A stretch of 64,000 nt of DNA from Cedecea sp000277545. Its GTDB lineage: Bacteria; Pseudomonadota; Gammaproteobacteria; Enterobacterales; Enterobacteriaceae. Under the pieces are notes generated by a model, which did no database searches, was not told the DNA's origin, and saw nothing but the letters and a program-made list of their open reading frames with translations. Shown piece by piece: positions 9,101 to 16,335 of the stretch. A program made the translations under genes and the position numbers. The stretch lies in NCBI GenBank assembly GCA_050847315.1, contig CP193791.1; one strand, 5' to 3'. Numbering within the stretch: position 1 is the first letter of the stretch; each line of letters starts with the position of its first letter.

Positions 9101-12100
9101 TGCAATGGCGCTGAACCTGCAAAAAGCGCTGCTTAACGTCGGCCAGATTATTGCCAACGGCAACGTCAGCTTCACTTTTGCCGAGGGGCTAATTAATGAA
9201 GGCCTGGCGAAAGCCGGGGGCGTAATGACTATGAACGTTCCAGCATTGCTCAACCGTTCAAACGGGGAGATAAGCGCCGGGGAAACTCACCTGCTGGTAA
9301 GCGGGGCGCTGACAAACTGGGGGCTGCTGGACGGCGGCTTAACCCATATCAGCGCCGGCACGCTTAACAACTACGGCACCGGGCGTATTTATGGCGACCG
9401 CGTTGCCCTGCAGGCAGGAACGCTAAATAACGAAGCGAAAGACAGTGTGGCCCCCGTTATCGCTGCCCGTCAGCGCCTGGATTTGGGCGTTGGAACGCTA
9501 AATAACGTCGGCCACGCCATGATCTACAGCGCAGGTGATGTGGCTATCGGCGGCAGTCTCAACGATCAATGGCAGGCTCAGGGGCAGGCGCTGACGTTCA
9601 ATAACCACAGCTCGACGCTGGAATCCGCCGGTAATATGACCCTCAATATTGGCGAGATTAATAACCTCAATGACAACCTGAAAACGCAGGTACTGGAGAC
9701 GGAAAACTCTGCGCATCACGAAGCGGCGCTGAAAGGTTCTCCGACGCATTACGACTGGAGTAAGGTCGATACCAGTAAAAAGAATAAGTACGGCGTGCAT
9801 ACGGCTAAGATGCCGGACGGTTCACAGAGCGAAGAGTTTTATGAGTACAACTACCAGCGGACGGTGAAAGAGACGCAGGTCGTGGAGACCGATCCGGGCA
9901 AAATCATCGCCGGCGGCAACCTGACCATCAACAGCAATCAGCTGAATAACCGCGACAGCACGGTTGTTGCCGGTGGGCTGCTGGGCGGCACGATAGTTCA
10001 ACTGAATAACCTGGCAACCCTGGGCGAGCGTGTGATTACCGACGTGGGTAGCCAGACGCGCTGGTATGCCAAGAAGAAGAAAAAGAAACTGGGCGGCACC
10101 AAAACCAGCCAGGGGAAAGACACCAGCAGTTACAAACCGGCTGTGATTATCCAAAAAATCGACCTGAAGCAGATGGCCTGGCAGGGCAATGCCCTGATTA
10201 ACGGCAGCGGCACGGCGATCTCAAGCCGTGATACCGGTGGTGTTACAACCCATATAATCGATCCGGGCAAGCTGGATGCGGCGCTGGCGCAGCGTCCTGT
10301 TACCGTCCCACCGGGGAAAATCGTCGAGATTGCCAGCGGCCCGGACAGTGCAATTCGCCTCACGCCGCCAGACCTCCGCCTGCCCGATAACAGTCTTTAT
10401 CAGCTGCACCCGTCGAACGACGTCCCGTTCCTGATTGAGACCGACCCGCGTTTTACCAATCAGAAGCAGTGGCTCAGCAGCGACTATATGCAAAGCCAGT
10501 TCGCGCTGGACGGCGGGAACATCCTCAAGCGGCTGGGCGATGGCTTCTATGAGCAAAATCTGATCCGCCAGCAGATAACTGAACTGACCGGGAACCGCTT
10601 CCTGAAAGGGTTTGATAACGATGAGAATCAGTATCGGGCGCTGATGGATGCAGGCGTGGCGTTTGGTAAACAATACAACCTCACGCCGGGCGTGGCGCTG
10701 ACGCCTCAGCAAATGGCGCTGCTGACCAGCGATATGGTCTGGCTGGTGAAACAGGACGTGACGCTGCCTGACGGGTCGGTACAAAGCGTACTGGTGCCGC
10801 AGGTCTATGCCCGCGTGCGGCCGGGAGACCTCGACGGCAGCGGGGCGTTGATGTCCGGCGGCAACATTGCGCTGAACGTGAAAAACGATCTCACTAACAG
10901 CGGACATATCAGCGGACGCGAAATTACGCAAATCACTGCCGAAAACATCACCAACAGCGGATATCTTGGTGGAAATCGCGTCAGTCTTCAGGCGCGGACC
11001 GATATCAATAACATAGGCGGAACGCTGCAGGCCAGCGATGGCCTGATTGCCGTGGCTGGCCGCGACATCAATAGCACCACCACCACGCGTGGAGATGGCA
11101 CCAACAGCTGGATCGACCGCCCTGCCGGTATCTTCGTGCAGAACGATGGCGGCGAGCTGGGGCTGCAGGCGCTGAACAACATCAGCCTGACCGGCAGCCT
11201 GGTCAGCAACAGCGGCGCAAATAGCAAAACGCGGCTGCTGGCCGGCAATGACCTGAGCCTGAACACCGTGACCACCACCCACTCGGAATCCGGCGACTGG
11301 GGCGGCGGCAACGACCGGCATGTCGTTCAGACAACGGATGTCGGCAGCCAGATAAACGGTAACGGCACCGTGGCGTTGAGCGCCGGGCACGACGTGAACG
11401 CCCGCGCGGCAAGCGTTACTGCGGCAGATAAGCTTGCGGTGGCGGCAGGCAACGATATCAATATCACCAGCGGCGAGTCGTCGTATCAGGTCACCGAAAA
11501 TAGCCGGCAAAGCTCCGGCGGCTGGCTGTCGAAAAAGACCATCACCACCCATGACGACGTGAAGGTAACGGACGCGCTGGGCAGTACGCTTGATGGCGAC
11601 AGTATCACCCTGCAGGCCGGAAATAATCTGACCGTGAAGGGCAGCAGCGTGGCGGCAACCCATGACGTTAATCTGTCTGCCGGCAACGACCTGACCTTAA
11701 CCACGGCTGAAAACACCCGCCAGGAAAATCATCAGTATCAGGAGAAAACCTCCGGCCTGTCCGGCACCGGCGGGATTGGGGTGAGCTATGGCAAGAGTGA
11801 GCTGAAAACTACCGACGACGGCAAATCACTGAGCAGCACCGGCAGCACGGTGGGCAGCACCGCCGGGAACGTGAACCTGAGCACCGGTAACGCGCTGACG
11901 GTGAAAGGCTCAGAGGTGCTGGCGAAGCAGGATCTGCTGCTGACCGGGAAGGACGTGAGCATTCTTGCGGCGGAAAATCAGAGTACGCAAACCCACATCA
12001 CCGAGCAAAAAACCAGCGGCCTGACGCTGGCGCTGTCCGGCGTGGTGGGGAGCGCGGTGAATCAGGCGGTGAGCCAGGCAAACTCCGCCAGAAAAGAGAG

Positions 12101-14798
12101 CAACGGCCGCCTGGCCACGCTACAGGGCGTGCAGTCGGCGCTAAGTGGTGTGGAGGCTTACCAGGGGAATCAGCTGAATAACGCCGAAGGCGGCTCGCCG
12201 GGTAGCGTGGTGGGCGTGAATCTCTCCTGGGGCAGCCAGTCGTCGACATCGACCCAAACGCAGACGTCGAACCAGAGCCAGGGCAGCCAGCTTACCGCCG
12301 GGAATAACCTGACGATTAAGGCAAGCGAGGGCGACATTCGCGTACAGGGCAGCGAGCTACAGGCAGGCAAAGACATGCTGCTGAACGCGAAGCGTGACGT
12401 GTTGCTGGAGTCCGCGCTGAACAGCCAGAAGCTGGACGGCAAAAACGAAAGTCACGGCAGCGCCTACGGCGTGGGGATCAACTTCGGTAGCGGGGCGAAC
12501 GGCATTTCGGTCAATGCCAGCGCCAATAAGGGCAAAGGCAACGAGAAAGGCACCGGTACCTCGCATACCGAAACGACGCTGAATGCCGGGAATAACCTCA
12601 ATATCGTCAGCGGGCGCGACACGACGCTGAGCGGGGCGCAGGCGAGCGGTAACAGCGTGAAGATGGACGTGGGCCGCAACCTTCAGCTTACCAGCGAGCA
12701 GGACACGGACAATTACGACTCTAAGCAGACCAATATGAGCGCCGGAGGGAGCGCAAGTATGGGCGGTGGTTCGCTGTCGCTCAACGCCTCGCGGGATAAA
12801 ATGCACAGTACGTACGCGTCGGTGCAGGAGCAGACGGGCATCTTTGCCGGTAAAGGCGGGTTTGATATTACGGTGGGCGAGCATACGCAGCTGAACGGGG
12901 CGGTCATCGGCTCGACGGCGGATGCCGGAAAAAATAAACTGGATACGGGGACGCTGGGCTTTAAGGATATTGAGAACAGCGCGGAGTACAAGGTAGAGCA
13001 CCAGAGCGTGGGCATCAGCTCGGGCGGTAGCGTGGGCAGCCAGTTCCTGGGGAACGTGGCGAGTGGGCTACTGGTGGGGGCGAACGGCTCCGGCAGTGCC
13101 AGCTCCACGACGAAGTCGGCGGTGAGCGAAGGCACCATCGTTATCCGCGATAAAGAGAAACAGCAGCAGGATGTGGCTAACCTGAGTCGTGACGCGGATC
13201 ACGCCAACCAGACGCTAAGCCCGATCTTCGACAAAGAGAAAGAGCAGAACCGGCTGCGTGAGGCGCAGCTTATCGGCGAGGTTGGGGTGCAGGCGGGGAA
13301 TATTGCGGCGACGCAGGGCAAAATTGAAGCCACCCGGGTGGCGAACGAGAAGATGAAGAGCGTCACCCCGGAGCAGCTTCAGGCGGCGAAAGAGGCGTTG
13401 ATTAAAGCTAGCCCGGATAAAACGCCGACTGACGCAGAGGTTGCCAGCCATGCTTATCAGTCGTTCTATGACAGGGCGTTTGCCGACTCTGATTTTGGTA
13501 CGGGCGGGAAAGTGCAGCGTGCCATTCAGGCGGCCACGGCAGCGGTACAGGGTCTGGCAGGTGGCGACCTGGCCAAAGCGGTGGCGGGCGGTTCGGCCCC
13601 GTATATAGCGAATATCATCGGCAGCAGCGGGCTGGACGCGGGCGGGAAGGTACTTGCTCACGCGGCAGTGAATGCGGCGCTGGCGGCGGCACAGGGGAAT
13701 AATGCACTGGTCGGCGCGTCGGGAGCGGCCACGGCAGAGCTGGTCGGGATGGTGGCGACGAATGCCTACGGTAAGCCGGTCAGCGAACTGAGTGAAACGG
13801 AGAAGCAGACGGTAAGCGCGCTGGCAACGCTGGCGGCAGGGCTGGCGGGTGGATTAACCGGTAACAGTACAGCAGATGCGGTCGCAGGGGCACAGACCGG
13901 GAAAACGACGGTTGAGAATAACTGGCTGAGTGAGAAAGAGGCTCGTCAGCTTGATAAAGAAATGCAGGAATGCAAAAAATCTGGTGGTGACTGTAAAAAG
14001 GTGGTCGAAAAATATATCGATATCAGCAATAAAAATAGTAAAGAACTGATTGATGCCTGTACCGGTGGCGGTGTGGCTTGTGTGAGTTGGGAGGAGCTGA
14101 TTCAGGCAAACACTAACGTTGCTCTGGATGCGAATAAGCATCAGGTAAGGTTAAGCGAGAAGCTGAACGATCCGGATGCAGCGGCAATAGTAAAATATCT
14201 TAACGGCTCGGATCTGAAATTCCTGAACGATAATATCACAACCAGTGATAGAGTTATGGATGTGATTATGACACCAACGTCCTGGCCGGTAGCGGTAATG
14301 GGGGGCAAAGCGATTATTACTAATGCGGTGAATAACTCCAAAGAGTTGCTTGTTGCTGTGGGTATTACGGGGGCAGCCAGTGCAGGTATTCAATATGGAA
14401 CAACAGGTGAAGTAAAACTGTCTGACGTAATTGGTTCAGTAATTGTTGGCGGGATTACAGTCGGTAAGGGATATAATCCTACGGTGACATGGAACGCAGC
14501 CAGTGGTTATTACCAGGCTGAAATTAGTGGTGATGATCCCTTTATAGGCGCTCTGATGAGTAAGGCTGGTGCATCCGTTGGCTATGTCGCTGGTAACATT
14601 ATTAAGGTACCGTTTGATAAAAAACTGAATCCAATATCAAAACAGTATGAATGGGTCCCAACAGGAGTATGGACAATTACTAAACCAGTCACTCAAAACC
14701 CATTGCCTTCTATAGTGGGTAACGCAGGGGACTCTGCGGCTTCGGGGTTGTTTACCGAGGGTATGAATGAAGCGCTGAAAAATAAAAAGGGAAAATAG
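6162..14798 (+). CDS. cdiA: Giant filamentous-haemagglutinin exoprotein, CdiA-like, with VENN-delimited toxin tip
   Basis: 2878-residue TpsA protein. An extended signal peptide (ESPR type, starting MNKNLYRIVFNKARG) ends near A68. The TPS secretion domain (about 69-330) contains N-P-A-G-I-T-C-N-G-C-G-F at 179-190, with the paired Cys typical of CdiA/HecA proteins. Many FHA-type repeats (L-N-N, G-L-I-Q-A-G) follow. A conserved mid-region near 1410-1565 (L-Y-Q-L-H-P-S, E-T-D-P-R-F, F-Y-E-Q) resembles the middle of other CdiA proteins. More FHA-2 repeats and an Ala/Gly-rich pretoxin segment lead to VENN at 2584-2587. The last 295 residues are AT-rich in DNA and should be the variable toxin. Downstream partial copies and small membrane genes fit a CDI toxin with immunity. 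Target receptor and toxin activity are unknown. Confidence 0.9.
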   Translation: MNKNLYRIVFNKARGVLMVVPDIAASGRAASSPSEGVGHTQHRCMSRLGRISFSLLLAMGCVSTPAWADIVADGSAPGQQQPTIINSANGTPQINIQTPSAAGVSQNKYSQFDIDQKGAILNNSHQMTQTQLGGMVAANPWLAKGEAKVILNEVNSRDPSQLNGMLEVAGRQAQIVIANPAGITCNGCGFINANRTTLTTGQVQLSNGQITGYDVSRGTITVQGRGMDSSRQNTTELIARAVKVNATIQARELEITTGRNNVRASDRSATAKSDDGSARPQFAVDVAQLGGMYANKIQLRGTESGVGVHNAGTIGASAGDVVVNADGSITNSGLIQASNNVLLASRNDISSHGVLAAGMKADGTASAAGDLAMQSEGKLTVSGQNSAVNKLTAKGTSIDFSASQNRAGSVELAAAQGDVHTQKANVAAQQITVSTNGMLNNDGGSLSADKLNLTASQLSNRQGLLQQSGDSELTLAHAGGIDNRGGNIVANSKKLTLSGAKLDNQQGRIQADAVEVNTAKQSLNNQQGVIAASKSVKLQSGGLNNDEGLVQAGTDLALDLQGGALSNRNSGKKGIFSNGSLTVNGGALDNQHGVIASAGGLQLNGSQLNNDAGSLQSGSTLDVNVQGGSLTNRSGGNLSGKGALSLKGGALDNSSGVIASMQSLSLNGSQLNNDAGLLQAGGDLSLDLAGGTFTNRNSGKNGGVLSQGQLTVQSGALDNSGGFIASGKDASLTTLALNNTSGTLASDGTLSLINEGINNQQGLIQAGKSLSLDTRGGALVNSHGELTSGKHLTLLSGVLLNDAGRIVASEDARLDTLGNPFNNQAGTIAVGGEASITAHALNNTGGQVQVAGNLQLTTQNALENGSGLIRSGKTATLNAASIVNRTTHSDQQGIEGQSVTLNTGSLNNIDGAVRSSDTLTLNSGGVLDNTRGLLSSGNQLTVNGGQSLALTNSAGTLIAGKMLTLDAGSATGDGKLLSQDAMALNLQKALLNVGQIIANGNVSFTFAEGLINEGLAKAGGVMTMNVPALLNRSNGEISAGETHLLVSGALTNWGLLDGGLTHISAGTLNNYGTGRIYGDRVALQAGTLNNEAKDSVAPVIAARQRLDLGVGTLNNVGHAMIYSAGDVAIGGSLNDQWQAQGQALTFNNHSSTLESAGNMTLNIGEINNLNDNLKTQVLETENSAHHEAALKGSPTHYDWSKVDTSKKNKYGVHTAKMPDGSQSEEFYEYNYQRTVKETQVVETDPGKIIAGGNLTINSNQLNNRDSTVVAGGLLGGTIVQLNNLATLGERVITDVGSQTRWYAKKKKKKLGGTKTSQGKDTSSYKPAVIIQKIDLKQMAWQGNALINGSGTAISSRDTGGVTTHIIDPGKLDAALAQRPVTVPPGKIVEIASGPDSAIRLTPPDLRLPDNSLYQLHPSNDVPFLIETDPRFTNQKQWLSSDYMQSQFALDGGNILKRLGDGFYEQNLIRQQITELTGNRFLKGFDNDENQYRALMDAGVAFGKQYNLTPGVALTPQQMALLTSDMVWLVKQDVTLPDGSVQSVLVPQVYARVRPGDLDGSGALMSGGNIALNVKNDLTNSGHISGREITQITAENITNSGYLGGNRVSLQARTDINNIGGTLQASDGLIAVAGRDINSTTTTRGDGTNSWIDRPAGIFVQNDGGELGLQALNNISLTGSLVSNSGANSKTRLLAGNDLSLNTVTTTHSESGDWGGGNDRHVVQTTDVGSQINGNGTVALSAGHDVNARAASVTAADKLAVAAGNDINITSGESSYQVTENSRQSSGGWLSKKTITTHDDVKVTDALGSTLDGDSITLQAGNNLTVKGSSVAATHDVNLSAGNDLTLTTAENTRQENHQYQEKTSGLSGTGGIGVSYGKSELKTTDDGKSLSSTGSTVGSTAGNVNLSTGNALTVKGSEVLAKQDLLLTGKDVSILAAENQSTQTHITEQKTSGLTLALSGVVGSAVNQAVSQANSARKESNGRLATLQGVQSALSGVEAYQGNQLNNAEGGSPGSVVGVNLSWGSQSSTSTQTQTSNQSQGSQLTAGNNLTIKASEGDIRVQGSELQAGKDMLLNAKRDVLLESALNSQKLDGKNESHGSAYGVGINFGSGANGISVNASANKGKGNEKGTGTSHTETTLNAGNNLNIVSGRDTTLSGAQASGNSVKMDVGRNLQLTSEQDTDNYDSKQTNMSAGGSASMGGGSLSLNASRDKMHSTYASVQEQTGIFAGKGGFDITVGEHTQLNGAVIGSTADAGKNKLDTGTLGFKDIENSAEYKVEHQSVGISSGGSVGSQFLGNVASGLLVGANGSGSASSTTKSAVSEGTIVIRDKEKQQQDVANLSRDADHANQTLSPIFDKEKEQNRLREAQLIGEVGVQAGNIAATQGKIEATRVANEKMKSVTPEQLQAAKEALIKASPDKTPTDAEVASHAYQSFYDRAFADSDFGTGGKVQRAIQAATAAVQGLAGGDLAKAVAGGSAPYIANIIGSSGLDAGGKVLAHAAVNAALAAAQGNNALVGASGAATAELVGMVATNAYGKPVSELSETEKQTVSALATLAAGLAGGLTGNSTADAVAGAQTGKTTVENNWLSEKEARQLDKEMQECKKSGGDCKKVVEKYIDISNKNSKELIDACTGGGVACVSWEELIQANTNVALDANKHQVRLSEKLNDPDAAAIVKYLNGSDLKFLNDNITTSDRVMDVIMTPTSWPVAVMGGKAIITNAVNNSKELLVAVGITGAASAGIQYGTTGEVKLSDVIGSVIVGGITVGKGYNPTVTWNAASGYYQAEISGDDPFIGALMSKAGASVGYVAGNIIKVPFDKKLNPISKQYEWVPTGVWTITKPVTQNPLPSIVGNAGDSAASGLFTEGMNEALKNKKGK
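7783..8345 (+). repeat. In-gene tandem repeats in the CdiA filament
   Basis: Three consecutive units of roughly 60 residues share the pattern L-N-N-D-x-G-x-x-Q-(A/S)-G, L-x-x-x-(L/V)-x-G-G-x-x-(S/T)-N-R, G-A-L-D-N and G-x-I-A-S. They are closer to one another than to the other FHA repeats of the protein, which suggests recent internal duplication or gene conversion. Such repeats form beta-helical coils in the filament. Confidence 0.7.
13911..14798 (+). other. CdiA-CT: VENN-delimited variable toxin region
   Basis: VENN begins at 13911 (residue 2584), and 295 residues follow to the stop. Base use shifts sharply from GC-rich filament to AT-rich. The first part has Cys-containing stretches (E-M-Q-E-C-K-K-S-G-G-D-C-K-K) that may form an entry domain. 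The second part contains A-G-I-Q-Y-G-T-T-G-E-V-K-L-S-D-V and G-K-G-Y-N-P-T-V-T-W-N-A. No nuclease, deaminase or other catalytic motif was recognised. The neighbouring small membrane proteins suggest, by analogy with membrane-acting CDI toxins, that the inner membrane could be the target; this is inference. Confidence 0.7.
14353..14539 (+). repeat. Direct repeat within toxin region (copy A; copy B at 15301-15487)
   Basis: About 187 bases of cdiA-CT align without gaps to 15301-15487 at an offset of 948, with only scattered substitutions (for example a G-to-A change giving the V-G-I-T-G / V-G-V-T-G difference). A second short match pairs about 14703-14745 with 15489-15531. The pair shows that the downstream orphan module and the main toxin share the same toxin family. 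Confidence 0.85.
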
Positions 14799-14800
14799 TG

Positions 14801-15028
14801 ATGAATATTAAATATAGGTCTGTTATTGCTTTATTTTACCTATGCTCAAGTCTTTTTATTGCTTTGTTCATTATGGCTGTGTTGTTCAGTCTCCTTGGTT
14901 ACTGGGTTGGGGGAGGGGAGAACATACTGTCATTTTTTATCGCTAAGCTGTTTACTTATTTTAAAGTCGCTCTTGTCGGAATATTGATAGGTTTGCCAGT
15001 ATGGTTTTTCTATTATCGTGATATGTAG
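14801..15028 (+). CDS. cdiI: Small two-helix membrane protein, candidate CDI immunity protein (copy 1)
   Basis: 75 residues from the ATG at 14801, two bases after the cdiA stop; a GTG overlapping the cdiA stop would add one residue. Two hydrophobic helices (about 7-34 and 53-72) flank a short loop (G-Y-W-V-G-G-G-E-N). The C-terminus reads W-F-F-Y-Y-R-D-M. Position directly behind the VENN toxin region, tiny size and AT-rich base use are what is expected of a CdiI. The second small gene at 15574 has the same layout and also carries W-F-F-Y-Y near its end. Not matched to a named family, so immunity is inferred from context. Confidence 0.7.
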   Translation: MNIKYRSVIALFYLCSSLFIALFIMAVLFSLLGYWVGGGENILSFFIAKLFTYFKVALVGILIGLPVWFFYYRDM

Positions 15029-15602
15029 TTGAGAATAACTCGCTGGGTCTGGTTGTACAGGGCGGAAAACTGGCAATTCAGGGGTGTGCTAAAGTCGCCG
15101 CCTGTCGTAATGCTCTGGCAGAGAAAGGTCTGGGGGCTTTACTCGGAATTGGTGCAGCGAAAACAGCGCTGGATAATCTGTCGTCAACAGAACAACAGTA
15201 TGTATTTTCTGTGGCAATGAATGGCGGACGTGCGGACCAGGTGGAAAACTAACACCGGAACAGCGTGCAGCCTATGATTATATTGTTGAGCAAGAATTTA
15301 TTGCTGTGGGTGTTACAGGTGCAGCTAGTGCAGGTATTCAATATGGAACAACAGGTGAAGTAAAACTGTCTGACGTAATTGCTTCAGTAATTTTTGGCGG
15401 TATTACAGTCGGTAAGGGATATAATCCTACGGTGACATGGAACGCAGCCAGTGGTTATTACCAGGCTGAAATTAGTGGTGATGATCCGTTACCATCTATA
15501 GTCGGTAATATGGGTGATTCTGCTGCATCAAAACTATTACCGAAATATTTAGAAAAAAATCTGAGGCAAATAAATGATGAAAAGCCTCGTCGTGTTAGCT
15601 AA
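15028..15602 (+). pseudogene. Orphan VENN toxin module (displaced cdiA-CT), frameshifted and internally deleted
   Basis: Starting at the last base of the immunity stop codon, the frame reads V-E-N-N-S-L-G-L-V-V-Q-G-G-K-L and continues through C-A-K-V-A-A-C-R-N-A-L to a stop at 15250-15252. From 15240 the next frame continues sensibly (G-G-K-L-T-P-E-Q-R-A-A-Y-D-Y-I) into a copy of the main toxin and stops at 15600-15602. One missing G near 15240 would restore a single frame. Relative to the main toxin it lacks 54 residues between I-S-G-D-D-P and L-P-S-I-V-G-N. Orphan VENN modules behind cdiA are typical relics or reservoirs of replaced toxin tips. There is no separate start with a good ribosome site, so it is unlikely to be expressed alone. 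Confidence 0.8.
15301..15487 (+). repeat. Direct repeat within orphan toxin module (copy B of 14353-14539)
   Basis: Partner of the repeat at 14353-14539. Recombination between the two copies would delete the first immunity gene and splice the orphan tip onto cdiA, a plausible route for toxin switching. The similarity is seen; the recombination route is inference. Confidence 0.85.
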
Positions 15603-15807
15603 GGTTTTCTTACTAATTGAGCTTGCTATTTGCTCCATTGTCACGGTTTTTTTCCTTTTTTTTGAAGGATTAACTTATCTATCTGAAGGTACTTCTTATT
15701 TTTATAACTTATGGAAAGGATTGAGAGGCGCTACTTTTGGATCTATCCCAGCAAGTATTATCCTATGGTTTTTTTACTATGAAGTGCCTGCGCTAAAAAG
15801 TAAGTAA
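15574..15807 (+). CDS. Small two-helix membrane protein, candidate immunity protein (copy 2)
   Basis: 77 residues, with the start (ATG 15574 or 15577) overlapping the end of the orphan toxin module. The first helix (about 4-29, F-L-L-I-E-L-A-I-C-S-I-V-T-V) and the second (about 53-69) flank a loop. Near the C-terminus it reads I-L-W-F-F-Y-Y-E-V-P-A-L-K-S-K, sharing W-F-F-Y-Y with the first immunity candidate. The frame is intact although its toxin partner is broken, as expected if immunity is still selected against neighbours carrying the toxin. Not matched to a named family. A Rho-independent terminator follows at 15828. Confidence 0.65.
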   Translation: MMKSLVVLAKVFLLIELAICSIVTVFFLFFEGLTYLSEGTSYFYNLWKGLRGATFGSIPASIILWFFYYEVPALKSK

Positions 15808-15827
15808 GATCTTATCTAGCAATAAAT

Positions 15828-15860
15828 CCCAACCCTCCACGGTTGGGTTCTTTACTTTAT
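15828..15860 (+). terminator. Rho-independent terminator after the CDI modules
   Basis: Stem CCCAACC / GGTTGGG (15828-15834 with 15841-15847), loop CTCCAC, then a T-rich tail. It closes the cdiBA-immunity transcription unit. Confidence 0.8.
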
Positions 15861-15879
15861 ACACCAGTCAGTTAGCTCT

Positions 15880-16110
15880 TTACCGCTTCGGTTTGCCGAT
15901 CACCTCGATAAGCTTAGTGACCTGCTTTTGCTTGCGGGCGGAGGACTTACAGACCTTCTTCAGCGTCTGCATGTTCTCCGGCTCAGGCTGGGGCGGCTCT
16001 CTCCGGTTCAGGCGGCGGAGCCGGAAATGGCTCCCAGGCAGTCAGTATCAGGCAACCGGGCACCACCCGCACCTCGAGCAGCGCCCCTGTCTCAAAATTC
16101 GCCTAATCCC
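15880..16110 (-). pseudogene. SymE-like toxin gene relic
   Basis: Read on the minus strand from about 16110: R-D-stop-A-N-F-E-T-G-A-L-L-E-V-R-V-V-P-G-C-L-I-L-T-A-W-E. Then, in another frame, P-E-P-E-N-M-Q-T-L-K-K-V-C and S-S-A-R-K-Q-K-Q-V, ending at a stop at 15880-15882. This follows E. coli SymE (G-F-A-T-G, D-V-K-V-M-E-G-C-I-V-L-T-A, L-R-Q-V-C-K-L-S-A-R-K-Q-K-Q-V) over its C-terminal half. An in-frame stop, a frameshift and the missing N-terminal half show it is dead. SymE-family genes are often found as cargo beside Rhs and CDI loci. Confidence 0.75.
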
Positions 16111-16335
16111 TGAACAGCCAGAAACTGGACGGCAAAAACGAAAGCCACGGCATTTCGGTTAACGCCAGCGCCAACAAGGGCAAAGGCAACGAGAAAGGCA
16201 CCGGTACCTCGCATACCGAGACGACGCTGAACGCCGGGAATACCCTCAGCAGCGTCAGCGGGCGGGAGCTCAAGTCTGGGCGGTAGCTCGCTGTCGCTGA
16301 ACATGTCGCGGGATAAAAGGCAAAGCACGTATCTC
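16110..16335 (+). pseudogene. Relic of the cdiA filament (internal fragment with deletions)
   Basis: Three collinear blocks match cdiA positions 12417-12458, 12504-12616 and about 12747-12810 (residues about 2086-2217). The first junction removes 45 bases between two ACGGC pentamers that exist in the intact gene, leaving one copy. The second removes about 130 bases. Substitutions are scattered. It has no start and cannot encode a product. It marks an older, displaced cdiA 3' region. Confidence 0.85.

Noticed and set aside
10221..11663. 480-residue open frame antisense inside cdiA
   Set aside because: Product of the repetitive GC-rich codon use of the filament gene; no recognisable content.
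15893..16162. Plus-strand ORFs downstream of the CDI terminator
   Set aside because: They run antisense through the SymE-like relic; the minus-strand translation has the recognisable motifs.
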